DNA from: Absidia repens
Lineage: Eukaryota; Mucoromycota; Mucoromycetes; Mucorales; Cunninghamellaceae
Length of the DNA: 64,000 bases
Direction of reading: 5' to 3'
Assembly (NCBI GenBank): GCA_002105175.1
Contig: MCGE01000045.1
Location: 62,001-126,000 of the forward strand
Within the stretch, counting starts at the first letter, position 1; every line of letters begins with the position of its first letter. Below are positions 1-10,367 of this stretch, in pieces. Made by a program: the position numbers and the translations under genes. Under the pieces are notes generated by a model, which searched no databases, was not told the DNA's origin, and worked only from the letters and a program-made list of their open reading frames with translations.

Positions 1-60
1 CCCCTGATTCAAATTCTAACCCACTAATCCGAAGTTGACCATGACTTGAATGAAATTTGG
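1..60. repeat. Fragment of the dispersed R1/R2 repeat superfamily at the window edge
   Basis: The first ~60 bases resemble the stretch at 7186-7250 inside R1 copy A: the same run of 'CCCCTGATTCAA', then a variant of 'CACTAATCC', then a GTTGA-containing stretch. It is a truncated copy cut by the window edge. A purine-rich stretch follows to about 125, as in the other copies. Confidence 0.5.
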
Positions 61-596
61 ATGAAGAAAAAGAATGAAAAAGGAAAAAAGGAATTGGGGA
101 AAAAAAAAATTGAAAAAATAGAAAATCCCCAAGCGGTGTCGGTGTATGAAATATAAACATAGTAAAGTCTACATTTTTAATGTTTATATTTTCAGAGCTA
201 TCCAGCTGTCGATTTACAGTTTTTAAACTAATAATTGAGACGAGAAAAAATAAAAATTGGGACAGAGTCAAATATAATAAAGATAGATGATAATCTACAA
301 AAAGCATTTGATAGCATGGACAAGTGGCATTTATGGATGGTAAGAAGCCAAAAAAAAAAAAAAAAAAAAAAGATGAGGGAGAATATAGGCGATCTGTTAC
401 TAATGCGATTATCATGCGCTTTTGCATTATATAGCAAGAACGGGCCAGAAGGCAACTTGGATGCGTCTTGGTTTTGGGAAGCAACCTCATTCGATTGTTC
501 CAGCAAATTTGAAACGTGTTGCCCAACTTCTTGGTGTTATCTCGGCTTCTGCCTATGAAAAAATCAAGTTGGAAGTTGTTGAGGTAGAGCGATTTG

Positions 597-1005
597 ATGA
601 ACCGGACCACTGAGCCTGTAAAGATTGGTAGCGTTTTCAAACATTCTTGTCGCCATCCACTCCCCAAGGGAAGCTGTGCCTGTGCCGTTGAAATTATTAT
701 GCAAGCAGGGGAAATACATGCTTCCAAATCAAAGATTGCGGATGAAATCATGACTCAAATTTATATCCACAGGTAAGTTGATGATCTGAAAAAAAGGCAC
801 GCGGTTTAGCATACTAACTACAGCGTGTCTTTCTTATAGATTGCAGCTATTTCGATGGTCACCAGAGCTTTTCGATGTCAATGTCAGGACTTCCATAAAA
901 GGCACAGCTGGACTTGTCGCAGCCGATATCTTCAATTTCAATCAACTGGTGGATTGGGGAATGCAGGAAAAATTAGACTTAGATAAAGATTTAAAAAAAA
1001 AATAG
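597..1005 (+). CDS. Hypothetical small protein, two exons visible, family not recognised
   Basis: Two exons, 597-772 and 840-1005, join in frame into 113 residues ending in TAG. The intron has GTAAGT, a perfect TACTAAC branch site and TATAG, the best evidence that this is or was a real gene. An open stretch upstream (about 422-613, another frame) may be an earlier exon; a 40-nt intron with acceptor near 640 could join them, but that is speculative. The product has no signal peptide or membrane segment and contains a small cysteine cluster (HSC..CAC) near its start. I do not recognise the family. It could be a decayed gene fragment. Confidence 0.35.
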
Positions 1006-1244
1006 AAAATACAATTATATACCTCGCAAAAAAAATAAAACCATACATAAACCAAAAATTATGCATCAACTTGACTTCCATACATATCAATATTTTTCCC
1101 ACTGGTCTTTGATTATAATACTTTTTATTTCTACTTTATTTTATTCAATTTTATTTTTCTTCTTTTTCAAGGGAGACTTTATCAACAAAAGTTCTGGTGC
1201 TCACTACTTACTATCAACAACTTAGTTGCGCTATCTACATCTAT

Positions 1245-1338
1245 CCAAAAGGGCGACTGGTTGATCAAAAAATCTCGACATCTGCCTTTTGGAAGTCCGA
1301 TACCTGTTCTTTCAGGTGCGACACCGATTTCCAAAATG
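1245..1338. repeat. Old repeat fragment split by the Tc1/mariner element
   Basis: The stretch before the transposon shares an ordered series of motifs with 9335-9415: AAAAGGG(C/T)GAC, GTTGATCAAAAA, CTCGACATC, TTTCAG(G/A)TGCG and ATTTC(C)AAAATG. The transposon therefore landed at the edge of an older interspersed repeat. Confidence 0.5.
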
Positions 1339-1340
1339 TA

Positions 1341-1381
1341 CAGTAACCTACTAAAAAAAACGCACACTTTTTGAAATGCCG
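1341..1381 (+). repeat. Left terminal inverted repeat of the Tc1/mariner element
   Basis: 41 bp, identical to the reverse complement of 2666-2706, beginning with CAGT next to the TA target duplication. Confidence 0.95.
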
Positions 1382-1553
1382 ATGATTTTTTGCATTTTTA
1401 TTTTTATTTTTATGCCTTCAATCATTGATCACTGGAGAGACAAACAAAAAAAAAAAAAAAACTATTTTAATGTATAAAAAGGTGAACATATATGGTTTTT
1501 ATTGATGTAAAAAAAATTTAAAATGTCAATACAAAAAAAATAAATAAAGCCGA

Positions 1554-2579
1554 CTACCAACGGGTGCTCATTCCCTCCGCTCTGATGACTGCTTCCATCC
1601 TTTCAGGCATGGAATCGATGAGACCATTGAATTTTTCAGGTGTTATGGAGTCCCAGCACCTAACTATCGCCTGTTCGAATTGTTCGATGCTCATATATGG
1701 TGACGTATTTTTATGGACTTTGACCTTTAACTTGTACCACAGATTCTCGATCGGATTTAAATCAGGGGACATCGCCGGCCATTCCATTTTCACTATGCCC
1801 TTGTTTTCACGCCAGCGCTTTGGAGCCAGGCTTCGGTGAATTGGGGCACCGTCCTCCATCAATATCATGCCATTATCGTCGGGCCAAAAACGTTCCAAAG
1901 GACCTTCGTAAATCTGATCTACGAACACCTTCGCTGTGATGCGGCATTTTTTCCCATCTGGTGTCTTGCGCGTGAATACACCAAGCTCAGTCTTCCTTCC
2001 GTAGGTGATACCTCCCCAGACCATAACCGAGATCCTATTACTTTTGAATGTGGGCGCAAGGCAGGTAATATGGTACCTTTCGGCGGTTGTTCGGTAGCAA
2101 TGGGGACGACGGTATGCTTTGCCTCTTTCGAAGCTTGCTTCGTCAGTCCACAACACCTTCCTCCACTGTTCCTTGGTCCAGTCCTTGTGTTCCTTTGCGA
2201 ACTTCAACCTTGCCGCAATATGCCTAGCGTTAAGAAAGGGCTTTTTTCTTGCCACTCTGCAAAATATGCCCATAGCGCGCAGATACCTACGTAATGTCGA
2301 CTGATGCACTTTGACTGTCATTAGCTGCTGGTAATCCTTAAGGTTGCCACGCCGATCTTCGCGCACAAGTCTCTTTAGTTGTCGAGCGTCGCGTTCTGTA
2401 AGCTTTTTTCGGCGTCCTGAACCTTTCCGGCGTTCGTGGCTTCCTGTTTCCTTGACCTTCTCGATTAGCCTGGAAATCGTAGTGCGATGAACCTGAAATT
2501 CCTTCGCAATTTTAGTGGCATTCCACCCAAGTTTATGATATACGAGCACTTCAGCCTTTTGGGTTGTTGATAAAGTCAT
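1554..2579 (-). CDS. Tc1/mariner transposase
   Basis: This 341-residue protein carries out cut-and-paste transposition of the surrounding element. The start chosen is the first ATG (2579); the frame stays open 30 nt upstream without an ATG. The N-terminus has a helix-turn-helix (LGWNATKIAKEFQVHRTTIS) and a basic GSGRRKK linker like the GRPR motif of Tc1. The catalytic triad is complete: D in LWTDEASF, D in MEDGAPIH and E in NPIENLW, with 34 residues between the last two, the DD34E signature. Length matches intact Tc1 transposases (about 340). No frameshift or stop is seen, so it may be active. A simple A/T-rich sequence lies between the gene end and the left terminal repeat. Confidence 0.95.
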   Translation of the reverse strand: MTLSTTQKAEVLVYHKLGWNATKIAKEFQVHRTTISRLIEKVKETGSHERRKGSGRRKKLTERDARQLKRLVREDRRGNLKDYQQLMTVKVHQSTLRRYLRAMGIFCRVARKKPFLNARHIAARLKFAKEHKDWTKEQWRKVLWTDEASFERGKAYRRPHCYRTTAERYHITCLAPTFKSNRISVMVWGGITYGRKTELGVFTRKTPDGKKCRITAKVFVDQIYEGPLERFWPDDNGMILMEDGAPIHRSLAPKRWRENKGIVKMEWPAMSPDLNPIENLWYKLKVKVHKNTSPYMSIEQFEQAIVRCWDSITPEKFNGLIDSMPERMEAVIRAEGMSTRW

Positions 2580-2665
2580 AGTTAACGAAAAAATAATAAC
2601 GGTTTGCACGAGTCTGGGGGCGTACAGGTGGCTTTTTTACTGGGGCAGTTTCAGATCACAGGTGG

Positions 2666-2706
2666 CGGCATTTCAAAAAGTGTGCGTTTTTTTTAGTAGG
2701 TTACTG
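2666..2706 (-). repeat. Right terminal inverted repeat of the Tc1/mariner element
   Basis: 41 bp, perfect inverted match to 1341-1381, followed by TA at 2707-2708. Confidence 0.95.
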
Positions 2707-2708
2707 TA

Positions 2709-3221
2709 CAGTGTACTTTTGTATTTATGGAAAATAAATTGCTTTAACGATTTATATTTTTATAAATCGTATGTAGTACTGCCTTCGCCTAATTTTTATA
2801 TACCATACCAAACTGGTGTCGTTCTTACTGTTTATATAAAACCCATCATATGACTCAATTTAATATATTATGATAGAGGTACAGGGTAGTATTTATTTTT
2901 GTGGCAAAAAAAAAAAAAAAAAAAAAGAGGGAAAAGAAAGATGGAGAGAACAGAAAATTAGCTCTTTATTCTTTGTTCTTGGTTGTCATCCAACATCTTA
3001 CTGCAATCGATTTGAGTGTATCACATAACCAGAGGCACGTGTAATCATTGGTTGGGCAGAAATGTTCAATTGAATCGCAGCCTCACCGCGTCAATTGACA
3101 CTATTTTTAGCTGGTTTTTGATATCAGAATAAGCAACCCTTTTTTTATTTATTCTTTTTGATTCTTGCTTTTCTTTTTTAATTTACTTTTCCTTTTTCTT
3201 TTCCTTTTGTCAAGAAAGAAG
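2709..3221. other. Intergenic region upstream of the LRR gene
   Basis: No gene is visible. It holds an A tract of about 22 bases near 2906-2927 and pyrimidine-rich DNA (3130-3215) just before the LRR gene start, typical of a fungal promoter. Confidence 0.6.
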
Positions 3222-5439
3222 ATGAAATATCATTTGATACTACTACTCGTTTTCTTTTTCTATCTATCCATCGCTGTGGTGGCTCAAGGTAATCACCCAA
3301 AACGAAAAAAAAGTTTATTTTCGATCGAAAACAGAACTATTTGTTTATATTTTTATATTATTATTATTTTTTTAGATACGTCTGAAGGAGCGGATTCGAC
3401 TGATATACAAGACGACCAACCTCCAGCAACAGCAACAGATTCACCCGATCCACCAGCAGAAGAATCATCATCATCATCGCCACCAGAACAATCCAGTGAT
3501 GGTGTTGGTGCTGACGATACTACACCCACACCCACTGCAAGTGATGATACTACTTCTCCAACACCCACAGCCTCCTCAGATCCTGCCAACTCCGACTCCC
3601 TAGCACCCTCAGCAACCGACAGCTCTGCACCTGCTCCGTCAAGTACCCCTCAAACCGTGGATCCTAACGTATGTACGGCTATGAAACAGTGGTACGATGC
3701 CACTAACGGCAATGCATGGATTGTTCGAAATGGCTGGGAATCGACGGATATGACAACGTGCTGTACTTGGTATAATGTTCGTTGTAGTTCTATTGGCCAA
3801 GTCATTGCTGTGTAAGGAAAAACGGGAAATGAAACCAAGACCATCATCTCATGTTTTTTGATGATTTTTTTTTTTTAAAAAACAACTTTTTTTATAGTGA
3901 TCTCTCTGGAAATAACCTTGCAGGTCAATTACCTGATAATTTTGGTACTTTCCCTAATCTTGTCAACGTGTATGTAGCATTTATGATAAACAAATAATTC
4001 TAAAAATGATCTAACTTTTTTTATTTTATTTCTGGGGGTGGCGTTCTAAAAAAATGTATAATATAGTGATTTCAGCTACAATAACTTGACTGGACCTGTT
4101 CCTTCAACCATCGGTACTGCACCCAACCTTAAATCCATGTATGTAAAAATAGACAATAAAAAAGATCATGATGAAAGAAAACTTACATGGATTGCTTTAT
4201 ATCTATTATCTAGTAATTTTGACGTGAATAAGTTATCAGGTACACTTCCTCCCTCAATTGGTGGACTGGTAAATTTGACCTATATGTAAGTCGTCCTTTT
4301 TTTTTTTTTTTCTTAATACATATTCACCATTTAATATATTTAATGTCTTTTTCTTTGGCAACAGTCATTTTAAAAACAATACTATCACCGGTGGAATCCC
4401 TGATTCTTGGGGCCAACTGAAGAGCTTACTTGGTATATACGCAAGTAACAATCAACTAAGTGGACCTTTCCCTGCCGCCGTGACTTCCATGACCTCCTTG
4501 ACCTATTTGTACATTGATAATAATCAATTCAATGGCCCACTTCCCGCCAATCTTGGCAGCATGCAAGCACTGAATACATTGTAAGATAGAGGAAGAAATA
4601 TGAAATCAAGGCAAAGAAAGACTTGATCTAAGCGTTTTTTTTTTTTTTTAATCTACTCTGATAGGAATGCCAAAGGAAACCATTTATTAGGCTCTATTCC
4701 CGATCTCTTTGGTAACCTTACCAAATTAACCTCTTTGTAAGATGAGAGGAAGAAGGAGGAAGGCTCTGATTAGGAGAATGATAACTAACCTTTTTTATAT
4801 TGTTCAGATACCTATCAGGTCAAACTTTGAATGGATCTATTCCCGAATCGCTTTATAATCTTACCAGTCTGACTTATCTGTAAGTTTTGTACTCAATTGC
4901 TCAAGTCGGCTGTTATCTGATTTTAACTATTTCATGTTTATATGATAGTGATTTATCCAATAATCGTTTAAAAGGTGGAATCTCGGCGAACGTTGGTAAT
5001 ATGGCCAGCATACAAACACTGTAAGTATGAAAAATGAACAAAAGGGCTCGAATATATAGTAAACAATGTCGTTATTTTTTTTTTAAAAAAAAAAAATAGT
5101 ATGTTGGGTCATAATGCTCTCACTGGACCTATCCCTAACGAGATTGGAAAATTGACTCGACTACAATACCTTTCGCTTAATTATAACGGATTGAATGGTC
5201 AATTCCCTGCCAGCATTGCACCAGTAAACCTTGGATACTGTTATGCCTCACCCAACCAGTTCCAGGTATGCCCTGATCCATCTGTTGCTAATGATCCAAA
5301 CACAATGGCTTTCCAGTGTTCAATTGATTGTTTACTTAAAAAGAAAGACAAGGGGGCTGCTGTCTCTTCCTTTATGTTTAATCCCCTTATTGTTGGCTCT
5401 TCCTCTTTCTTGGTGATGCTTATGACATGGTTTATTTAA
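3222..5439 (+). CDS. Secreted, probably GPI-anchored, plant-type leucine-rich repeat protein
   Basis: Ten exons: 3222-3288, 3376-3811, 3898-3969, 4067-4138, 4214-4285, 4365-4580, 4665-4736, 4808-4879, 4949-5020, 5100-5439; 496 residues. A signal peptide (1-22) is followed by a Ser/Thr/Pro-rich stalk (about 25-140), a Cys-containing N-cap resembling LRRNT_2 (VCTAMKQWYDATNG to CCTWYNVRC), then about ten 24-residue repeats of the type LxxLDLSxNxLxGxIPxxxG, and a C-terminal hydrophobic segment typical of a GPI signal. Every repeat exon is exactly 72 nt (the 216-nt exon is three), and all these introns are phase 2, so exon and repeat coincide. The repeats resemble ectodomains of plant LRR receptors and PGIPs, but no kinase follows. 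Likely at the cell surface or wall; ligand unknown. Confidence 0.88.
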
Positions 5440-5589
5440 GTTGAATAAATAGCTTTTTAACTCTAGACAAATTATAATAATAAAAAACACTTGATTGGTT
5501 TCGTTTTTAATAGTAACTTTTTTTGTATGCTATTTTATTATATATTAAAAAAATTAAGGGTCGTTTTTTTGTCCCTTCGACTCTTTTTT

Positions 5590-7549
5590 TCCAAATCAAG
5601 CCCTGGACAACGAACCGTTGGATCCCAAGGCGCTGTCCATCCTTTTTTTTTTCTCAATCGCTGGCCACCTAAACACAGACTCTTCCATCAAAACCCACAC
5701 TTCAGAAACCCCCTGCCACCCAGTAGCTACATAATTAATACTATTCTTAACTTTGCTCTTCAATATATCCCACCTCAATAAAATACACTGTAATAGCTGT
5801 TTTTTCACATAAACACATCGCAGTTTTCCTTTCTACGCACAAACTTATAGACTAGGTAGAAGAAACCTCCATAATACCCTATCCGTTCCTTTTTCATATA
5901 TATATAGAGACACACTTTTTTTTTCCTATGCATATGTAATACACATTCGATGAAGCTCATCCTGTAAACGTACAACAGAGATACTAATTATAATAAAAAG
6001 AACATATTTATTCAGACGTAGATACAAACGATGACAAACTATTACTAAACTAATGAGTGCTAATCTACTGTCGTTCCCAAATCCTTCATCCAAAATGAAA
6101 GCGTTTCCCCATGATGTTTGTTTTGCGTTTTTTAAAACGCCCCTAATTCAAGTTCTAACACTAATCCTAGATCACCAGTTCCCCAATGAGCCTTGCCATC
6201 ATATCATTCAGACTATCATGAAGGAAAAAAATAAAAAAGAAAGAAAAAGAGAGGGAAAAAAAAGGGGACCAAAAAAAATAGAAAGCAAAATGCGGAGACT
6301 GAATTATCCAGCTTTTTTTTTTTTATGTCAAAAAATCAGGGAACTGCAAATAAAAATTAAATAAACGGGCAATCGCCATAATTACCATAGAGCATAATTC
6401 GTTTTATCTTCCAGTGGAAAGGCAGTTGCAACCACTACATAGTCAAACTCTAATCTCTCCGACGCATTTCAAGTAAGCTATTATTTCAGCACACAAAAAA
6501 CCCGTTGACGACGCGCTGAGCACGACGGTTGGGCCCCAAGGAGCTGCCCACCAATGTGCGAAATGGCGGAGGCTTTAATCCTATCCCATCGAAACCCGCA
6601 CTTTAATAAAAAAACTGTTCCGTGCCCAAAGTAGAAACATTTCCTGTCATTTTTTATATTTGTATACAAATATGCTTCCGTGCCCAAAGTGGAACATCTC
6701 CTCTTTTGCTCCCGTGCCCAAAGTAGAAACAGTTCCTGTATAAAACCCCACCCTCCCACACACACCGGGTTTTTTTTTCCACGCACATATGCCATGCCCA
6801 TTCAGCAAGACAATGAAAGGCATAATAGAATAATTGTAAATAGATAAGATATGTTTAATTCTGATATATATGCAATATAAACTATGACAACTAACGCTAA
6901 GCTGAGCTAATGACGCAATGCTAAAATGAATGCTAATTTGATGACGGTCAAAGATCACGCATCCAAAATGGAAGGGTTCCCCCATGATGTTTGTATTGCA
7001 CTTTTCAAAAGGCCTCTGATTCAAGTTCTGACCGCTAATCCAAGATCACTAAATCCACAGTTGAAGTTGACGCTAAGCTGAGCTAATGACACTATTCTAA
7101 AATGAATACTAATTTGATGACGGTCGAAGATCACGAATCCAAAATGGAAGGTTTTCCCCATGATGTTTGCATCGCACTTTTCAAAAGGCCCCTGATTCAA
7201 GTTCTGACCACTAATCCAAGATCACTAAATCCGCAGTTGAAGTTGATGTTCTGAAAGAAAAAAAGAAAGAAAGAGGAAGAAAAGAAAGGAGAAAATTTAA
7301 ATCCATGAGAGGCGGAGTGCGAATGGTTCAGTCACCCTATTTTTCGACCTCCCATTTTTTTTTAAAAAAAGTACCTATTGACGACGCGCTGAGCACGACG
7401 GTTGGGCCCCAAGGGACCGCACACCAAAGTGCGAAATGGCGGAGGCTTTAATCCTATCCCATCGAAACCCACACTTTAACCAAAAACTGTGACACCCAGT
7501 AAATCGAAAGATTTCCAAAAGCTCCAGCGGAGCGCCAGAGCGTTTATTT
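5590..7549 (+). repeat. R1 dispersed repeat, copy A (composite, about 2 kb)
   Basis: Member of a family seen again at 15123-17034, 32953-34103, 45733-47235, 55687-57023 and, inverted, at 23358-24160 and 61615-62872. Shared landmarks are a block ending in the 'CCACCCAGTAGCTACATAA' region, an inverted AATAAA-like stretch (TATTTATTCAGACG), 'TTCCCCATGATGTTTG' and a GC-rich end reading GCTCCAGCGGAGCGCCAGAG. This copy contains the GC-rich module twice (about 6510-6605 and 7375-7480), a thrice-repeated CGTGCCCAAAGT motif (6618-6735) and a tandem duplication of about 175 bp (6893-7066 and 7068-7250). Short open frames here are not conserved as proteins. Confidence 0.85.
6893..7250 (+). repeat. Tandem duplication of about 175 bp inside R1 copy A
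   Basis: Two adjacent direct units each start ACGCTAAGCTGAGCTAATG, pass through GATGACGGTC, ATCCAAAATGGAAGG and CCCATGATGTTTG, and end near CACTAAATCC(A/G)CAGTTGAAG. They differ at scattered positions, so the duplication is not brand new. Confidence 0.85.
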
Positions 7550-8279
7550 GTATCTAAAAAAAATAAAAGACCCTAATTGTATAAGCAAGCATTCTATACT
7601 ACATACTGTAACAAAAGTTTACAGCAATTTTAGATTTAAAGAAGCGTTGGCTTCACTAAGAGAGACCATGCTTTTTTTCGGAATATAGCTTTTCGACCGT
7701 TCATCTTTGTCGGTTGAGGATCCGCAGCCCCTGATACGTTGATGATCAAGAAAGGTGATAGCATAAGCTTGGTGAAAGTAAATCCGTCATTTATAGATGA
7801 AATAGCCTTGAATGAAAGCGCCAACATATCAAAATTAATCCGCATGTAGTAGTACAATATGTTCACCCATACTTTCAAGCTACTAGTCAGTGTATTCAGA
7901 CCTTAGATTCTTCTCATACAGATCATAATGTATATCACTGGACGTGTTATCCTGTACCAACATCTACGCATGCAACTTGACATGTATTATACATTTATAT
8001 AAATACTGATCTAAGCAGTATTTGTGTGTAGTTAGAGGGGCAAGCAAGATGAAGTTAAAAAAAAAAAAAAAACGCTAGTCTTTAAAATTAACGGTTAGAA
8101 AAATATGTAAAGTAGTAACTGTGAAGGTTAGCGTCGATCAACGGACCTAATGAAGTTTGCTTGATGGAAGATTTGGGGAATTTTTAACACTAATCTAAAG
8201 AGATAATTTTAAAAAAGCACTAATATAGTACAGAAAGTATGAGGGTGACTACAGGCATACATTTTATTGAAGCATAATA
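7550..8279. other. Gene-poor stretch between repeats
   Basis: No recognisable gene. An 80-residue open frame on the minus strand (7636-7878) has no family signature; it could be a remnant. Otherwise AT-rich, with an A tract near 8050. Confidence 0.5.
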
Positions 8280-8640
8280 ACTGTCAACACTAATCATATA
8301 AAGGGATGACGGTAGTGAAAAAGAGATCTATCTCTCCGGACATGAGAAAGACTATTGGGACATTTTTTTATTGAAGCAGGTAAAAAGAAACATATTTTAT
8401 TCAGATGTAGATTCGCACTATGGACAAACTAAAACAGATGTAGATTTACACTATGGATAAACTAAAACTAAACCAAGCTAATGAAGAGTCAAAAAGTCAA
8501 CTCCTGAATCCAAAATGGAAGGGTTTCCCCATGCATCTTGTAATCCCTGTTCTAAAAACGCTTCTAAACTAGTCCTGACACTAACCTAAGTCCAACATAA
8601 TCTCATGGAAGTTGAATGGTAAAGCAAAAAAAAAAAAAAA
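8280..8640 (+). repeat. R2 dispersed repeat, copy 1
   Basis: Aligns by eye with 39395-39740, 47275-47785 and 49090-49410. Landmarks in order: GACATGAGA, CATTTTTNNATTGAAGC, ATATTTTATTC, ACAAACTAAAACTAAAC, ATCCAAAATGGAAGGGTTT, CCCCATGCATCTTG and ACTAGTCCTGACACTAA. R2 is a diverged relative of R1, which has CCCCATGATGTTTG at the matching place. Confidence 0.75.
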
Positions 8641-10279
8641 AAAATGAAGGAGAAAAAGAAATGAAAAATAATCATGTGTGCGGCATTTGAAACATTATTC
8701 TCTGGTCGCCGTCATGAGAATTGGCGAGACAAAAAAGGCAACCTCTTTTTTTCGTTATCTTGTTTTTTTTTTATGATATTCGACACAATGCAACATAATC
8801 AACACAATACTTCTCTTCTATGGAAGCAGTCAAACTTATTGTGGTTCTTCTACTGCTCTCAATTTAGTTTACTCCAATATGATTTTTTTTCGAGTCTGTC
8901 TATTTCTCAGCAATAAAATTATTCCTTCCTTTACACCTGGAATATCTACCATATTTCAATCTATATAACTTTGATTTAGGAGTGAAATGACTTTTTTTGG
9001 AATCATTGTTTGGGTTTGGTTTCATTGGGTATTGATTGGATTATATTGGCGTGATTTGACTACATATGCTTAGAGATTTGATGGGAAACCATGGAGCGAT
9101 GATCGACTCCTCTCAAATTTGAAAGCTTTTCATTTGCTATGGATAAAGCAACAGCTGATAAGTATATACTTCCATGACACGGCTTGAGTTTAGTTTAATT
9201 TACATTGTCTCTTACAGCTAGTTTAGATGATAATCATTTGCTGCCTTTTTTTGATAACTTTACGGCGCTGTCTTCATACTTCACATTACCATTAGGATAT
9301 CCGAGAGATCTTTGCCTTCAAATCAAAATCAAAAGGGTGACAAGTTGATCAAAAATTCCCTCGACATCCGTTTTTGTTTCTTTTTTTCAGATGCGTCACC
9401 CATTTCAAAATGAGCGACAAATAATACCGGAAACAGTATAGAGAAATCTACTCTATATCTTCGAATGGAAAGATACACAAGATAAACTACTATCATATTC
9501 TATCAAAACAAAACAAAAAAAAAAAAAAAAAACTATCATATTCTATAACGGTGACTACAGTATCGTCAACTGGGGATGTTATGTCATTTGATTTGTTAGG
9601 TTTGACCTTGACGTATATATACAATGATGACGATATTATTTCAACCTTTGGATACTGCGACCATATTGGAGGGGCACATCAGTGTTTAATAAGGTCAAAA
9701 CTGTTGTAAGGCTGATCTACACTCGAGTTGGTTTCTAAAAATAAATGATGGCGTTGAGGAGAAACAAAAAAAAAAAAAAACAGGGGTGAATTTCTCGGAC
9801 TCCTTACTCCCACTCTGACTATCCCTTCTTTAATATATCTCGTGCTATTAGAATTCATTACTGATATCAATAAGAAATAAATCCCGTCTTTATTTGACTC
9901 CACCAAAAGAATGAGAGGTCTATATGAATAATTATTAGATGAATTAAATTCAAAGAATGCAGTAATGCATTTGACTGGCTTTTTCAAACTTTTCGAGAAA
10001 CTTTAAGAAGCATCCCCCCCTCTAAAAACAATCAAGTTATGGTAAACCATGAGGTTGGGCTATCAATAGAACATCTTGATCGTCCATTTTGATTTAGGGG
10101 TAGCAGGGGATACCGAGGGGAAACATATTGTTAAGGAAAGATGTGGAAAGTTACAGATGATAGCGTAATGGGAATGGAATGGTTTATCACATCAATGTTA
10201 CCGACTCCCTAAAAAGGAAAATTAATTCTCTTCTTATTTTTTTTCCAAACATATTTTAAATGACCGTGTTTAAGATGGG
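8641..10279. other. Intergenic region with repeat fragments, no gene recognised
   Basis: Contains the relative of the 1245-1338 repeat at 9335-9415, a poly-A insertion with target duplication (9489-9546, listed separately) and A tracts. Open frames (for example 9679-9987 minus) lack any family signature and include tract-encoded Phe runs, so I do not call them. Confidence 0.5.
9489..9546 (+). mobile_element. Poly-A-only retro-insertion with 15-bp target duplication
   Basis: The 15-mer ACTATCATATTCTAT occurs at 9489-9503 and again at 9532-9546. Between them is only CAAAACAAAAC followed by a long A run. A tail bracketed by a direct duplication is the footprint of target-primed reverse transcription with almost complete 5' truncation. 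Confidence 0.75.
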
Positions 10280-10287
10280 TATAAAAG
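10280..10287 (+). promoter_or_regulatory. TATA box of the GPI wall-protein gene
   Basis: TATAAAAG lies 81 bp before the ATG at 10368, with a pyrimidine-rich leader between, a normal fungal core-promoter spacing. Confidence 0.55.
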
Positions 10288-10367
10288 AAAACAAAATAGA
10301 CCATTTCTAAACTGTCCTTTTTTACTCTATCTTTTTTGTTCATATTTTTCATACTCTATATAATACC

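Larger units (their letters stand above)
1341..2706 (-). mobile_element. Complete Tc1/mariner (DD34E) DNA transposon, 1366 bp
   Basis: Both ends carry a perfect 41-bp terminal inverted repeat, 1341-1381 and 2666-2706, starting CAGTAACCTACT. A TA dinucleotide flanks each side (1339-1340, 2707-2708), the duplication expected for this superfamily. One uninterrupted transposase gene fills the interior on the minus strand. Identical repeats and an open transposase suggest recent insertion and possible activity. No other copy is visible in this window; the element at 35291-36728 has different end sequences. Confidence 0.95.

Noticed and set aside
6053..6364. Recurrent open frame starting MSANLLSFPNPSSKMK, also at 15670, 33497 and 46253
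   Set aside because: It is the R1 repeat read in one frame. The C-terminal parts differ by indels in purine tracts, and copy E is frame-shifted, so selection on a protein is unlikely.
5590..7549. R1 as a Helitron
   Set aside because: There is a hairpin near one end (GCTCC-AGC-GGAGC), but no CTRR terminus and no TC start, and the ends flank no A/T insertion site consistently.
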